NCBI GenBank assembly: GCA_947462335.1
Contig: OX381706.1
Span: 19,878,784 to 19,942,783, forward strand
From: Harmothoe impar
Taxonomy: Eukaryota > Annelida > Polychaeta > Phyllodocida > Polynoidae
DNA length: 64,000 nt
Reading direction: 5' to 3'
Below, piece after piece: positions 29,902-44,425 of the stretch. How positions within the stretch are numbered: the stretch's first letter is position 1; every line of letters starts with the position of its first letter. The notes beneath the pieces are model-generated. The model did no database searches. It had not been told where the DNA came from and worked only from the letters and a program-made list of their open reading frames with translations. A program made the translations under genes and the position numbers.

Positions 29902-30816
29902 TTCCAATCCAGTATTACACAATGTAGTGCAATAACAATGTAGGTTAGTAAGTTAGGGTATTGCACAATATTGTGTAATACCAATATAGGTGACATGTAC
30001 TGGGAAAAGGGACCTTTGTGCACCCTGCACTAAGGGCCCTTTTCGCAGATCGTGTCACATAGGTCAAGACATTGCACAATATGATGCAATACTAATGTAG
30101 AGTAGGTTAGTAGGTTGGTAGGTCATTGACATTGTACAAGTAGGTCATATGACATCACTTCCTGTAAATACTGCTCTCTGATTGGTTCAGAGCCTTCTAA
30201 GTAGGTCAAGTGATGTCACATCTGTTTGGTAAGTATGTCAACTTTCACCCAGTAGCTAAATCTATGCGCTGAGTTTGCTCCTCTATACTACTAAAATGAA
30301 ATGGTTCCTGACAGTACAAACAAATTAGAGTAGGTAGCTCAATTAGTCTATATCTTTTAAGGATAATTTGGTTGGACCAGTTCTGATCCTATACTTTTTT
30401 GGAACTAATATGTATGATTGCCGGGAATGTGTTATGCCGATTTAGACCTCAATACCCCGAAAACGGTTGGGTTTTACCTTACTCTAACAAAGGGCCGCAA
30501 TGCACCCATGATGATACTGTATCTATAACCAGACGACTTTCAAGGAAATGAAGTACCGTAAAACATCACTTCTACCATATCCAACGTAATAAGCACCCTG
30601 GGTTATTTTGAGTTGAAAAATCAGCCTCAAGTGTTCATTTAGATAAGTGCCCCCCACATACCACTAGACAAGCACTATAGCTGGTTCCAATGCACCCCCG
30701 GCAATCGGATTTCCTCAAAATACCCCAAAAGGGTGATAAATATTTGACTATTCTGAACTCTGAATATCTTTGAGCAATGATAGAGAAAATGTTTGCTTTT
30801 CATGGGATTACTGCAG

Positions 30817-30987
30817 ATTTCTGGTCCTGTCTGGCCTGTGTCGTCCCTGGTGGATGGAGTGTACAGTGCACTGTTTGCACCTAAAGCCTTGTTAACTAAT
30901 AACCCCCTGGAGCTACTATTCCTGATTAAATCTCCTCCAAACTTATCATGGGTATTGAGAAAACATATAGAAAAAAATTATATGAAT
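30817..30987 (+). other. Candidate 57-codon exon, copy 3
   Basis: Identical in layout to 27072-27242, with the same phase problem. Confidence 0.3.
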
Positions 30988-31554
30988 GTAAAAACCTTTT
31001 CCAGCAATTAAAATGCCATTTCATCTATGTTTAAGTAAATAGGTATTAGGTGTACTAAATGGACTGTACACCCCACCCACCAGGGTGTGCCATAGGCTTT
31101 TGGGGGACAAGAAATTAGCAAGTGGACCCTCTTAGTAGTCTTTGCTTTTTGGTATTATTACCTCATTTTTCTAACCACAATTAGTGTGAGTATATTCAAT
31201 GATTAGGACTCATAATTAAAAAGATTTGGACCCCTCCTGAGGGTGGGAACAAAAAAATTGCATCGCTTTTCAGCTCAAAGGGGACGTCCGCACTCAATTT
31301 CAACCTGCCTGGGGAGGGGGGAACCGAAAAAATTTTGACCCCTCCCGCAGGGGAGACCAGAAAATTCTGACCCACTGGTATAAGAATCTACCGACACCCT
31401 GTTGTTAAAAAATGACCACTCTTTACTCCCCACTGATAATAGATGACACAGACCCGTGAGACCCTCTTTCTGAGTTGTCACTCTGGTAACTATTACTGAG
31501 TTGTCACTCTTTCTGACAGTGTAGATGAGCCTTAATCTTTGTTCCACTTTTCAG

Positions 31555-32368
31555 ACACGTGATGCCAATTGAGAAAGAAATGATTGACTACGCTTTAGAT
31601 TGCATGGCTGACTGTGATTTACAAGCACTGCCCCCGGAGATGTGCCCAGTAATTGGTGAATTAAATTCTATCAGCAAAACACCAGCATGTAAACCCTCCT
31701 GTTCTGTGCTCTACAAAAACCACATTGAGCAAGAAGCAGCAAGATCAGCTCTCTATGAGCAAATAAACATGAGAAAATTGTATCCCGCCAAAGATCGGTC
31801 TGACTGTTGGAGCTCCGCGAAGTCTCAGATGTTAAAATACACAGATATCTGCCAGAAAGCTGAGTTTATCAGCACCAAGCTGCTTCGCTATGACATGCGG
31901 CACATTGTCTCTTACCTTACCAAGAGACCTAAGGTGATTCACATTCATCTGCTCCGCGATCCCCGCGCAATAATCAGCTCATTCATTAAGAGACATTACA
32001 TCCACAACGACACACAGCTAAACCTCACTGTATACTCATTATGTAATTGCATGGCACGTAACCTGCACATTATGAAAAAGGTGACTGGAGCACTTAAAAA
32101 GAGAATCAAAATTGTTCGTTATGAGGATTTTGGAGCGAGTCCGGTTGGCTTCATGGAGATGCTGTACAGAGACCTGTCGATGGCTGTACCAGAGGCAGTG
32201 AGGCAGTGGCTGCAACAGGTCACTGCATCCAGCAAGGACAAGGGCAAGTTCCTCAGGAGCAACACAACCGCTACCGCTGCAGCCTGGAGAGCCAAACTCA
32301 CAAGGAAGGAGCTGGGAGTGATAGACTCAATGTGCTCCTCTCTGTATAGTGTCTTTGATGATGAATAG
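31555..32368 (+). CDS. Sulfotransferase last exon, copy 4 (unit C)
   Basis: 814-bp exon whose translation equals that of copy 3. It lies 3745 bp downstream of copy 3. Acceptor and 3'-PB motif are intact; no exon 1 or 2 lies between it and copy 3. Confidence 0.65.
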
Positions 32369-32620
32369 AGAAGCTTGTGTCAAGAGTTTTGGAATGTATC
32401 ATACCGTAAAAACTTACGTATAAGCTTGACTCGCATACAGGTGTGGATGTCATAGCCACTTCTTCTGGGAGTTGATTCCAACTAGCAATTTATCTTATTT
32501 TAGAGGAACTGTACCAGACACTGTCAACCACTGTATATCAAGCATGAACACATATATAAAACCTTTTCAGAAGCTTTCTGGGACGGTTTCAATTACTGTA
32601 TAACTAACCCAGGACTTGAC

Positions 32621-33196
32621 ATGTCATCATTATTTAATCGTGACTACTGTCTAGCTGTGTACCAAATTCATACCTCTGACACGTGCCCTCGTCAGTATAC
32701 TAGGTACACATTAGGTAGCGTAAAAGCCTTTCTGTTGTTCAATGAATCACTTCGGGTTCACCCTATCATTGGGGTATTCTGTCAATGTCACACCAACAAC
32801 CCGGTAGATCCAGCTAGTATTCCATACAACATCTGTTTCAACTGTCTCCAATACAATCCGGAGCTTAAAGCTATAGCCCCAGTTGGTGTTATCGAGCACT
32901 TTTCGTATGAATGTAACTTTAAAGTGAATTTCTTCGCAGCACTGCAGCGAGGAGTGAGAAACCCAAGTGTGTATTTTCTAGCTCAATCTCTGTTTGAACC
33001 AGGTATTTCCATGACAAAGGAAGTACCAAAGAAAAGTGTCTTTCTCAACTTCTGGAACATAAAAGGTCGACACTACACAGAACTAGCAAAGCACAGTTCT
33101 AATATGTCTTTCTGTCTCATGTGTGCCCATGCTGGAAATGGATTTGTACCATTCTTGTGTTCTACCTGCCGAAAAAAGAAGTTGAACACAGATTGA
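32621..33196 (+). CDS. Unknown 191-residue cysteine-containing protein, intact copy
   Basis: The only full-length version: CGA replaces the TGA found in the other three copies. Cysteine pairs CFNCLQ, CLMCAH and CSTCRKKK, the last near the C-terminus, suggest a zinc-binding tail. No signal peptide or membrane segment, and I recognise no family. AATAAA signals follow at about 33225 and 33241. It may belong to a defunct mobile element, because an element-terminus relic follows in each unit. Confidence 0.5.
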   Translation: MSSLFNRDYCLAVYQIHTSDTCPRQYTRYTLGSVKAFLLFNESLRVHPIIGVFCQCHTNNPVDPASIPYNICFNCLQYNPELKAIAPVGVIEHFSYECNFKVNFFAALQRGVRNPSVYFLAQSLFEPGISMTKEVPKKSVFLNFWNIKGRHYTELAKHSSNMSFCLMCAHAGNGFVPFLCSTCRKKKLNTD

Positions 33197-33249
33197 AATA
33201 ATTGACGTTTTGTATAAAGCTGTGAATAAAGAACGCTTTGAAATAAGAC

Positions 33250-33347
33250 TTGAATTGGAGGGGTGCGTGATGTGTCACGGGTTTGTTCGTTCACTCTGCT
33301 CACTCACGAAACCCGTCACACCTTGCACACCCACCCCTCCAATTCAA
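33250..33347. repeat. Third hairpin only, unit D
   Basis: Corresponds to 10586-10683. The sequence homologous to 10281-10582 is missing, joined at a short aataa homology. The 69-bp hairpin is also absent here, and an element-terminus relic follows at 33492-33649. Confidence 0.75.
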
Positions 33348-34291
33348 TTCCAATCCAGTATTACACAATGTAGGTTAGTAAGTCAGGGTATTGCACAATA
33401 TTGTGTAATACCAATATAGGTCAAGACATTGCACAATATGATGCAATACTAATGTAGAGTAGGTTAGTAGGTTGGTAGGTCATTAACATTGTACAAGTAG
33501 GTCATATGACATCACTTCCTGTAAATACTGCTCTCTGATTGGTTCAGAGCCTTCTAAGTAGGTCAAGTGACGTCACATCCGTTTGGTAAGTATGTCAACT
33601 TTCACCCAGTAGCTAAATCTATGCGCTGAGTTTGCTCCTCTATACTACTAAAATGAAATGGTTCCTGACAGTACAAACAAATTAGAGTAGGTAGCTCAAT
33701 TAGTCTATATCTTTTAAGGATAATTTGGTTGGACCAGTTCTGATCCTATACTTTTTTGGAATTAATATGTATGATTGCCGGGAATGTGTTATGCCAATTT
33801 AGGCCTCAATACCCCGAAAACGGTTGGGTTTTACCTTACTCTAACAAAGGGCTGCAATGCACCCATGATGATACTGTATCTATAACCAGACGACTTTCAA
33901 GGAAATGAAGTACCGTAAAACATCACTTCTACCATATCCAACGTAATAAGCACCCTGGGTTATTTTGAGTTGAAAAATCAGCCTCAAGTGTTCATTTAGA
34001 TAAGTGCCCCCCACATACCACTAGACCAGCACTATAGCTGGTTCCAATGCACCCTTTATCTTGGGCCTTACTTTAAAAACAGATTTGACCATCCCTTATC
34101 CTTTAGATATGATATTTTCATATTTTTATATGTGTACAACAAATTAAAGTATAGGATTGAAAAAAATCATCGTTTCGGATGTAGGCCTACTAACTTTAAC
34201 TACAAACCAACATAAAAGCTTTATTTTCATTTCACATATGGTAAATATAGGTAAATGCAAAATCTACTAATTCATTATTATTTATCCACAG

Positions 34292-34467
34292 CATTTCCCA
34301 ATGATAATGTTCACAGCCTTCCGACACTCCGGTAGTTCCATCATTGCTTCACCAATTGGAAAACACCCGGACACATTGTTTTTCTATGGGCCAATGAATG
34401 CACTGTATATGTCTGTGTTTGGGCTCAAGCTGGATGAGATAAACTACTGCAGGAACGGCTCAGTCAG
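34292..34467 (+). pseudogene. Sulfotransferase exon 2 copy, unit D, 12-bp deletion
   Basis: Acceptor tccacag and donor GTGAGT are kept and the frame is open. It has a 12-bp in-frame deletion replacing LPGWVTLDE by LKLDE, Arg for Gln beside the HSGSS loop, and Gly for Glu in FFYEP, a residue conserved in the family. No exon 3 follows in the window, so it is probably a dead end of the array. Confidence 0.6.
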
Positions 34468-34559
34468 GTGAGTATTATCAAAGAGCAAATAATACATAGA
34501 CAAATGCCAATGCCCATTGATACCGTCTCTGTTGTAGTTCTCAAGTTTAGTTTCACTCA

Positions 34560-37480
34560 TTCAAATAACGAGAAATTCCCAAGAATATGACACGAGTGAT
34601 GATAGATTAGTCTTATTATATTAGTTTTTACTCCTCTATATTTTACAAAATGCAATTTAACTAAATTTTTACAACTCGTCTTAGTGATAGAAGATATGGG
34701 TGATTTGTAAAATCAGCTCTGCTGAAAATCATCCAAACTTTTTTAGTCAAGTATTTTATAAAGTCTTATTTGGTCACAAATATGATTTACAAACTATGTG
34801 CAAAAGTGATCGTGATTTAAAATCTGTGATATTTATACCTAATTATCGACAGGAAAATTTAAATACCGGTAACATGTATAAAGTTGTTCTATGTGACGAA
34901 TCATTTTGCCGACAATGAATGTGATAATGCGATACTATGACCAATGATGAAATATTGTAACTGTGATACTCAAAAAGACTAATAAAGGTTAAATTGTCTC
35001 TTAAAAATTGTCTCTTAAAAAAAAGAAAGAATTCTTATCGAAAAGCAGTCTATATTTTCTTGTTCCACAAACATTCTCATATGGATCACGAGTTTTGACA
35101 CAAGAATATCTTGAGTTCTTCTTAATTCTGCAGATCTCGGTACCCCTCCAGTAAGGTCCAGGGGAGGACCTACTAACATGGCATACAGGTGCTGTGTGTG
35201 ACATGGCACAGTGGGGCAGTAGGAGGGGAGGTCCCACACAAACTAGGTCAGGTCTATTAAATACAACCAATACTAAAGAAAGGTCTTTAGTGTTTCATTT
35301 TCTCCCCAGAGGGGGTGTGCAGTGACCATATCAATAACCTATAGAGCACCTCTTTGCAGAGGCTTCCATTTGAAAACTTCAATTTTGTTTTAGATTGTTC
35401 ACTTTCATCCCTTAACCGCAGAAGATAGTGCAACTGAAGAGATGCTGGCATCCATTACTCACTGGAATCCAGATGTTTCAAGTCTAATACTAAATTCAAT
35501 ATTGATGTTGAATTGCTGCTATAAATCACTGGGAGACAATTATAGCCAGGTCGGGCTAGGCTAAATGCAGATAGATCCATGAAAGATATAACCTTTGGCA
35601 AAATAAACGCAGCCCCTATATCTACCATGATAAAACGTTCATATTGCTTGACATTACAGGCACGGATCCAGGGAGTTATTAAAGCTGCTAGACAAGCTGC
35701 CAAACTCAGACCTAAATTTTCCTCATTTGTATTTCAAATGATTACAAACCCCTTTACCTTTTATAATGGGCCGTGTCGCATCAAATCAATACAAGTTGCA
35801 ATTCTATGACTGGGTGCAATCTATGACCAGTATGAAATAAAACGGCTTATTTAGGGCAGATGTACATAGAAATGCCCGCGAAAAGTTAGCGAATGTTTTA
35901 AGACTTTATGATACTAGTTTTAATTTATTTAAACCTTTTAAAAGTCCAATTCATGCTTCAGTTTGCACCTGGTCATAGATTGCATACGATCATAGACTTT
36001 CAACTTGTATCGATTTGGTCAGACATGGCAAACGTGTTATTTAACCTGGAAAATAATAATGTCTTTATAAACAAATACCAAGCCTTCAATTTAAGACTTT
36101 CTCTACCTTCTGCTGGGAAGGGAGGCATTTTGAGCAGATACAGATGGTACTGCTGGAGGAAGCAATTGAGTGCTGGATTCCTTGCTGGTTGTAGCCTATC
36201 TATTTTTCTTGATACGTTTCCTTCAATTTAGCATTTATTATACATGTTAATTACACACTTCAGGGCAGCAGCACTGAGATGTTTTCTGCCAGCTGCTGCA
36301 GGAAAGGCCTCCATTGCACAAATAAAAATAAAGTACATAATAAATATAATATAGAACTTTAGTGTTAGCTGTGTGACTACAGATGGCGATACTCGTCTGG
36401 TGTTATCAAGTGCTGGATACCATGCCGGAGGTATTTTCTTTTTCTTCAATTGTTTCTTTGAATTAAGCATAGTTAACATTTCCAAAATAGGTTGAAATGT
36501 TACCTATGCACTCCAACAAAGTCTATACATATGCAAAAAGTGATAAATCGCCACATCTGAGATGTGAAAGCAGCTTTTCTTTTTAATTGTCCGTGCTGAT
36601 TCTGAGTTTATATATCACAGTGAGACCTAAAAGGAGCCTTGTTGACTCTTGTATTGTTTGTTGATGGTTTGAATACATGTGGACATAATGAGTATGCCTT
36701 GAAATCAAAATAGATTATTTGTCTAGATTGAAATATGAGTGATTAGTCTTTTTACTGGGCATTGATTCTCTGGCTCTTTTTTTTTATCTCTATAGTGATT
36801 GATGCCCAGTTTTATACTTCAGACCAGTGGCTCATTTTGGCTGTTTTTGGCGAGAAAAAAGTTCATATAAAGTTCTCCTTCATATAGGTAGCGCCTTTGA
36901 TGAGACTTTATAGCTTTCTATTAGAGGGACTCAGTTACATGGATGCCGATGTCCAGTTTTAGATATGTAGTGCATTGGAGTGCTATAATGTTGGGCTGCT
37001 GTTTTTTTATATATCGTTGGTATATCGTTACAGGTGGGGTGCCTGGTCTACAGATTTGATATAATAATTCTTAGTAAAACCACTAAGTATTGACAAATTT
37101 GCAAAGTAGTGTCATGGGATTTGGATATGTGTGCCTCAATATTAATGAAATATCCCAGAGACATCTCATTTACTCTATGAGCACAGCACACGTCTCATGT
37201 CTCCTGTGTCAACTGAGGTAATATCATCCAATTCTATCTATTCCAAACAGCATATTATTATTAGATATGTGTTACAATTGATAGATCCATGAACTATTAA
37301 TCTGATATTGAATAAGGAGATCGGAGTGTTTCTGTAGACATTTCAATTTGGGGCCACATATGGGAATCTCAGGAAAGTGAAAAAAAGCTTTAATCTTTCA
37401 AAGACGAAGTGCATTCCCTAAATGGGTGTTATGTTATAGAACTTGATTAACCTTCAGAACAAGTAAGCCATGTTGTAAAC
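34560..37480. other. Intergenic region, no gene recognised
   Basis: AT-rich sequence with only short unsupported ORFs. A diverged direct repeat of about 100 bp occurs at 36140-36240 and 36370-36480 (both with acagatgg then caa(t/g)tgctggat). A segment near 35811-35870 resembles 50200-50260, indicating dispersed elements. Confidence 0.5.
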
Positions 37481-37904
37481 AAAATTGTTTATTGAAACAC
37501 ACACACATACAATGTTCAGTTTCTATCATAGTTTCCATTATCATCACATCTATAATGGAGGACCTTCAGATAACTTCTACCAAAGCCAACATCGTATTAA
37601 ATAACAGTAGTCAATCTATACCTATTTACAGTTCCGTTATATGTACAAACGTCTTGCAATAAGGTCATAAGCCTTAAAGCATATATAACGGTCATACGCA
37701 GGAGGGGCCAAAGAGGTTCCACAGGATTTATAATTGGTCCAGTTTCCCATGCAATGCGAAGTCACTGCATGCCAATGGCGACCCAAATAGTCACATTCAA
37801 ACTTTCCAGTCATTTTAATATAGCTTTCCTAGAACAAAAAGCAATAGCCACCATGCAGATAGATCTGAATCATCAATAAAATGTGGACTGGTGGAGCCCA
37901 TCAC

Positions 37905-38714
37905 TCAGGCAGTTAATTGATAAGCTGGGGGTGGTTCAAACTGAACACGGTCTGTAGGTTCATCAGTGGATTCCTCATTGGAGATGGACACTGCCTGTTC
38001 ATAGGTGGGTGGTGCTGCAGGGAGGTATATGGTGGTGAGTGCACCATTCCTGTACTGTAGTCGTTCTGCCAGAGTATCCACCACAATACTGGGCTCCTCC
38101 CCTAAATCCTCCTCACACACCTCAGGCTCGGGAGTGGACTGGGACTGTTCTTGTTCATAGCAGGAATTCTCAAACACGTAGACAGGGTATCGTAAATCCA
38201 GGATGACATCGACAATGTTCCCTCGGCCAGTTCGTGGCTGTGAACCTCGCACCCAGACTCGGATTAGCACCAGGTCCAGCATGCCAACCACAAACTGGAT
38301 GACACCCATCACACCAAAGTACAGCAGCACAATGGATTTTGAGTTCACAGAGAAGCCCACAGTCATGAAAATGAAGCCCAACATGATAAGTAAGGATCCT
38401 GCGACGACAAAAACGTCGAAGAGTGCATCTCTCGTGCGGAGATATTTTGTGTCTCCATCCATAAGTGTCCGGACTCGCCTGTTCACGTAAAATGAGGCGA
38501 GACAGGTGGGAACACCAAGAGCACATAGTAGCAGGGCCGTCACTTTGAAAGCGTCAATGTCCTTGGCATCAGCTAATGCACCAAAACCAAATGCACAGGT
38601 AATGATGCCGATAGATATCATCCAACCGCCCACATAGGTCATCACGGATACAAGGTTGATGTTGCCATGGCAACAGCAACAGCAGCAGTTCTCACAGCAG
38701 TCAGATTCTGCCAT
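37905..38714 (-). CDS. Four-transmembrane protein with PPxY motifs
   Basis: Single-exon ORF of 269 residues. It has a cysteine cluster at residues 6-15 (possible palmitoylation), membrane segments at about 22-46, 56-77, 99-121 and 127-151, and a cytosolic tail with PPTYEQ (235-240) and PPPAY (261-265), ligands for NEDD4-type WW domains. Topology and tail match the protein at 46162-46926 despite low identity, so the two are probably distant paralogues. No specific family name is safe. The 3' UTR probably ends near 37487, where tttatt gives a minus-strand AATAAA. Confidence 0.8.
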   Translation of the reverse strand: MAESDCCENCCCCCCHGNINLVSVMTYVGGWMISIGIITCAFGFGALADAKDIDAFKVTALLLCALGVPTCLASFYVNRRVRTLMDGDTKYLRTRDALFDVFVVAGSLLIMLGFIFMTVGFSVNSKSIVLLYFGVMGVIQFVVGMLDLVLIRVWVRGSQPRTGRGNIVDVILDLRYPVYVFENSCYEQEQSQSTPEPEVCEEDLGEEPSIVVDTLAERLQYRNGALTTIYLPAAPPTYEQAVSISNEESTDEPTDRVQFEPPPAYQLTA

Positions 38715-41363
<2,649 letters not shown>

Positions 41364-41475
41364 TACCCAGTGGGCACAGAACATTGAATCAACATTGTTA
41401 AATGGTTGTCAATGTTGATTCAATGTTGATTCAATGTTGATTCAACGTTGGACTGAATTTTGTGCCCACTGGGTA
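41364..41475. mobile_element. 112-bp hairpin MITE with taCCCAGTGGGCACA ends
   Basis: Perfect inverted ends (tacccagtgggcaca and tgtgcccactgggta) enclosing repeated caatgttgatt units. No coding capacity. Confidence 0.75.
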
Positions 41476-41625
41476 TATTGTGTAACTCTCTGTAGACCTG
41501 CATTCGGTCAAGAAAACAATGTTTGTGTTCAGGTGACCTGGGCCAAAAGGGAGGGGTCGTCATCGGCTTCTCGGCCAGCGTTAGTGTCTACCTCTGGGAA
41601 AACATGGCAGAATTTCATGCCTTAA

Positions 41626-42233
41626 GGTGGGTCAATACCTTGGTGTAAAAATAGCTAGATTTCCATGAGGTTTTCGCCATAAGACCATAATAGCATACAC
41701 TTTCCAACAAAGCTGAGAACATAGGAGGGTCCCGAGCTGTTTTCTGAGATATTCAAGCCTTAAGTTAGTGTTTCATATAATAGGAGTATATAGTGTTTTG
41801 CCACATATGTACATAAAATAGTATTGAAAAGTAGCTAAATATGTATATAACTCTCACAGGATCTAGGTTTTGATGTCTTCTCTCTAGAGAGTCCCTTTTG
41901 AACATATGGTCCCGGGCATATTTCTATAGTTTTTGTCCATTGAAAAAAAAAGTTGAAAGGAAATAGAAATATACTAAGGGCTAGTTATGTATGACTTCTG
42001 AATGGGAGCCACCACTACAGACTCGATAGCACAGTGGCAGAATGCATGCCTTCATATCCAAAGGTTGATTGTTCTCGCCCCGGTCAGGCAACATTTTTGT
42101 CCATTTTAGGACAATCTGATATAACTTGTTTCAACATTAGACAAAGGTCCCCTGGTGATCTATGGTCAAACTAGAGAATGTACCTGCGCAGAAAACTGCG
42201 CAGTGAACGAAAATGGCATCATATTGACCCACC
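41626..42233. mobile_element. 608-bp TTAA-flanked MITE
   Basis: Ends GGTGGGTCAATA / TATTGACCCACC, flanked by TTAA at 41622-41625 and 42234-42237, as for piggyBac-type insertions. Bases 42019-42085 look tRNA-like (A-box-like tagcacagtgg, then a weak B box near ggttgattgttctc). Confidence 0.75.
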
Positions 42234-42289
42234 TTAAGATGCTATAATTACATCGTCACAGCAGCACATAGAGATTATATCCTACCTGT

Positions 42290-44017
42290 TCATCCCAAAA
42301 AATGTAGCCTCCTCTTTAATAGTTCTTCCCACGGGGAGAGTGTGTCTGGGAACCTGTGTAAGTAACTGTAGTACTCTTTTCTGAGTGACGCCATTTTCTC
42401 CCTGATCGCCGGAACTGAAATATTAATTTATCAATAATTACATTTTTTAATCAAATGTCACCATCCCAATGACAGATTAAATAGAACATAATGTCTTAAG
42501 GTTAGGGAGTGGTGATTGTTTCACATTTTCAGTGGTGGAGCATAGAGCCTTTAGTCCACAAAAGTTAACACATAAAACAGAGTATTTAGGGTACAAGTCT
42601 GCTACATTGGAAAATATACACATGAGTAGGATAGCATTTGTGAGCAGTTAATTTTAAGGGCGCAGCATATCGGGATCGTAAGTTATGAAAACAATTTGAC
42701 GTTTCAGTGCAGGTGGATGGAGTCAAACCCATATTGTCCTCTTTCTGAAGAGTGCAATATATTTATATAATTATGTACATATATACACACACAGAAAAGT
42801 GAGAGTCATTGCCGCTAAAACTACCCTCATCTGAGGTTCAGGCACTGCCTGACTCTCAGGTGAGGGTAGTTTTAGCGACAATGACTCTCACTTTTCTGAG
42901 GGTGTATTGTTAATGTCTAACCCATTTACCTCTCTACACTGTAAAAAAGAATTCCCTTGAATTCACGGAGAACCTCAGTTAAATTTGACAGTGCATCACC
43001 GTTTTTTGGTTAACAGTGAATCACTGTAAATCTCATCGATTTTACAGTGAAATTCTGTAATCCATTGCAGTGAAACTCCGTTATTTCTTTTACAGTGAAC
43101 CTCTGTTTTCTGGGTAGTTCTATCTTTTCCTACTAGATGGCAGCTTAAATCCTCAGGAGAGTTTTCTGAAGGTTCTAGGTTCTAAAGCAGTATGAATATG
43201 CCAATATGCTAATATTTTCAATATCTTAATTCATTATAAAGTAGATATACAGATGTAATTTAGATTTGATGAAATATTCACTATCAATAAAAGATTCAAT
43301 TGTGTGGGACACCGAGCAGTAATTGTAATACCAAAGACACCCATCTTGTGATAATAAGAAAAATATATATGCTCAGCACTGTAGTTGGTGTTCTATAACA
43401 ATTCTAGAGTAATGTATGCTCATGAAAATTGCTGTGTATGTGCTTCATGATGATTATGAATTCCCAGCACCAGATTTCTAATGGAACAAAAATGGATATG
43501 GTTGATAATTATAATGAACTGTACACTGATATAAACACTGAATAAAACAGGGAAATTCCGTAAAAATTATGGTGACTTCCAAAAACGGAATTCCCTAAAA
43601 AAACTTGGGTTTCCCGGCTCCTTTTATTGCACTTCTTCTCCGTTTTTTCTACTGAATATTTTTTTACAGTGTATATAATATGTTTACTGCAGCAGCATGT
43701 TACCCTACACAAACAAAAAAAGAACAAATAAAAATCAGTGAGGCAGGTAAATATAAATAGCACTTACCGTGAACACAGATTAAATCGGATATCTGCAGTA
43801 ACGCCTCCTCAAGGGCTTCATCTTCAAAGTACAGCGGGTGATTGTAATTCCACAAAACAGAGAAATGCTCCCAATAATTGATACATTGTAGAACGCTCTC
43901 CGTGCACCAAACCGTGGGTAGCATGATGTGGTCTGTAGAACAGTGACTTGCAGAATGATGCTGCACAGGGGCACGGCGGGTAAATAGATTGACGTTGGTT
44001 GTGACGTCAGCGAGCAT
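42290..44017 (-). CDS. Small MADF-like domain protein, two exons, 124 residues
   Basis: Exon 1 44017-43768 and exon 2 42414-42290 join in phase 1 with good sites (CACG/GTAAGT, tatttcag/TTCC), giving 375 nt with a stop. The C-terminal 85 residues fit the MADF pattern: FSVLWNYNHPLY, then VPAIREKMASLRKEYYSYL, then WEELLKRRLHFLG. MADF proteins are Myb-related DNA-binding factors, often derived from transposons. The N-terminal 30 residues are unrelated and the start at 44017 is uncertain. The intron holds a 107-bp palindrome and a 735-bp MITE. Confidence 0.55.
42792..42898. repeat. 107-bp imperfect palindrome
   Basis: Arms of about 38 bases (cagaaaagtgagagtcattg and its continuation, inverse at 42861-42898) around a 30-base centre. 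Very few mismatches. Confidence 0.85.
42937..43671. mobile_element. 735-bp MITE with TA duplication
   Basis: Ends CACTGTAAAAAA / TTTTTTACAGTG, flanked by TA at 42935-42936 and 43672-43673, as in Tc1/mariner-type insertions. Internal sequence repeats short acagtgaa(t/c)c(t/a)ctgt motifs. Confidence 0.75.
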
Positions 44018-44171
44018 TGGTGACGTGACGTCAGGACGTCAGGGGCATTGCTGCTCTAGCTGTCAACAGACCATGTGAGTGGGGAACAGACATGTGTTCT
44101 GTTTTTTTAATGTTTTTCGTGAGCAATGCTTCTATTTAACGTCGCCTCGGAGGTTTTATGGCACCGCTTTT

Positions 44172-44425
44172 TAACCCTTTAAGGGCCGATCTAATAAGGA
44201 AGGACCATTAATTTTCTGATGCCTGAATGCAGCCCTTACGAGCCCGCTTACGAGTCTACTGGTCACGCCTGCATTCATGCATTGTGCCAACCATTTGGAA
44301 GTGTATGCACGTTGTAGTATCGGTATGATGTTTGAATGCAGAACTGGTGGGTTCCTCGTCGGGGTGCATTCATGCATCATGATGAAAAGGGACATAGTGC
44401 GGTCCTTGGCAATTGCTTAACTTCA
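44172..44425. repeat. Member of a TTAAGGGCC / tgcattcatgcatcatg repeat family
   Basis: Starts ttaaccctttaagggccg and contains gggtgcattcatgcatcatg and internal complementary gcctgaatgcagccc segments. Related to 44930-45125, 47118-47330, 48804-49017 and 50925-51330. Confidence 0.55.
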
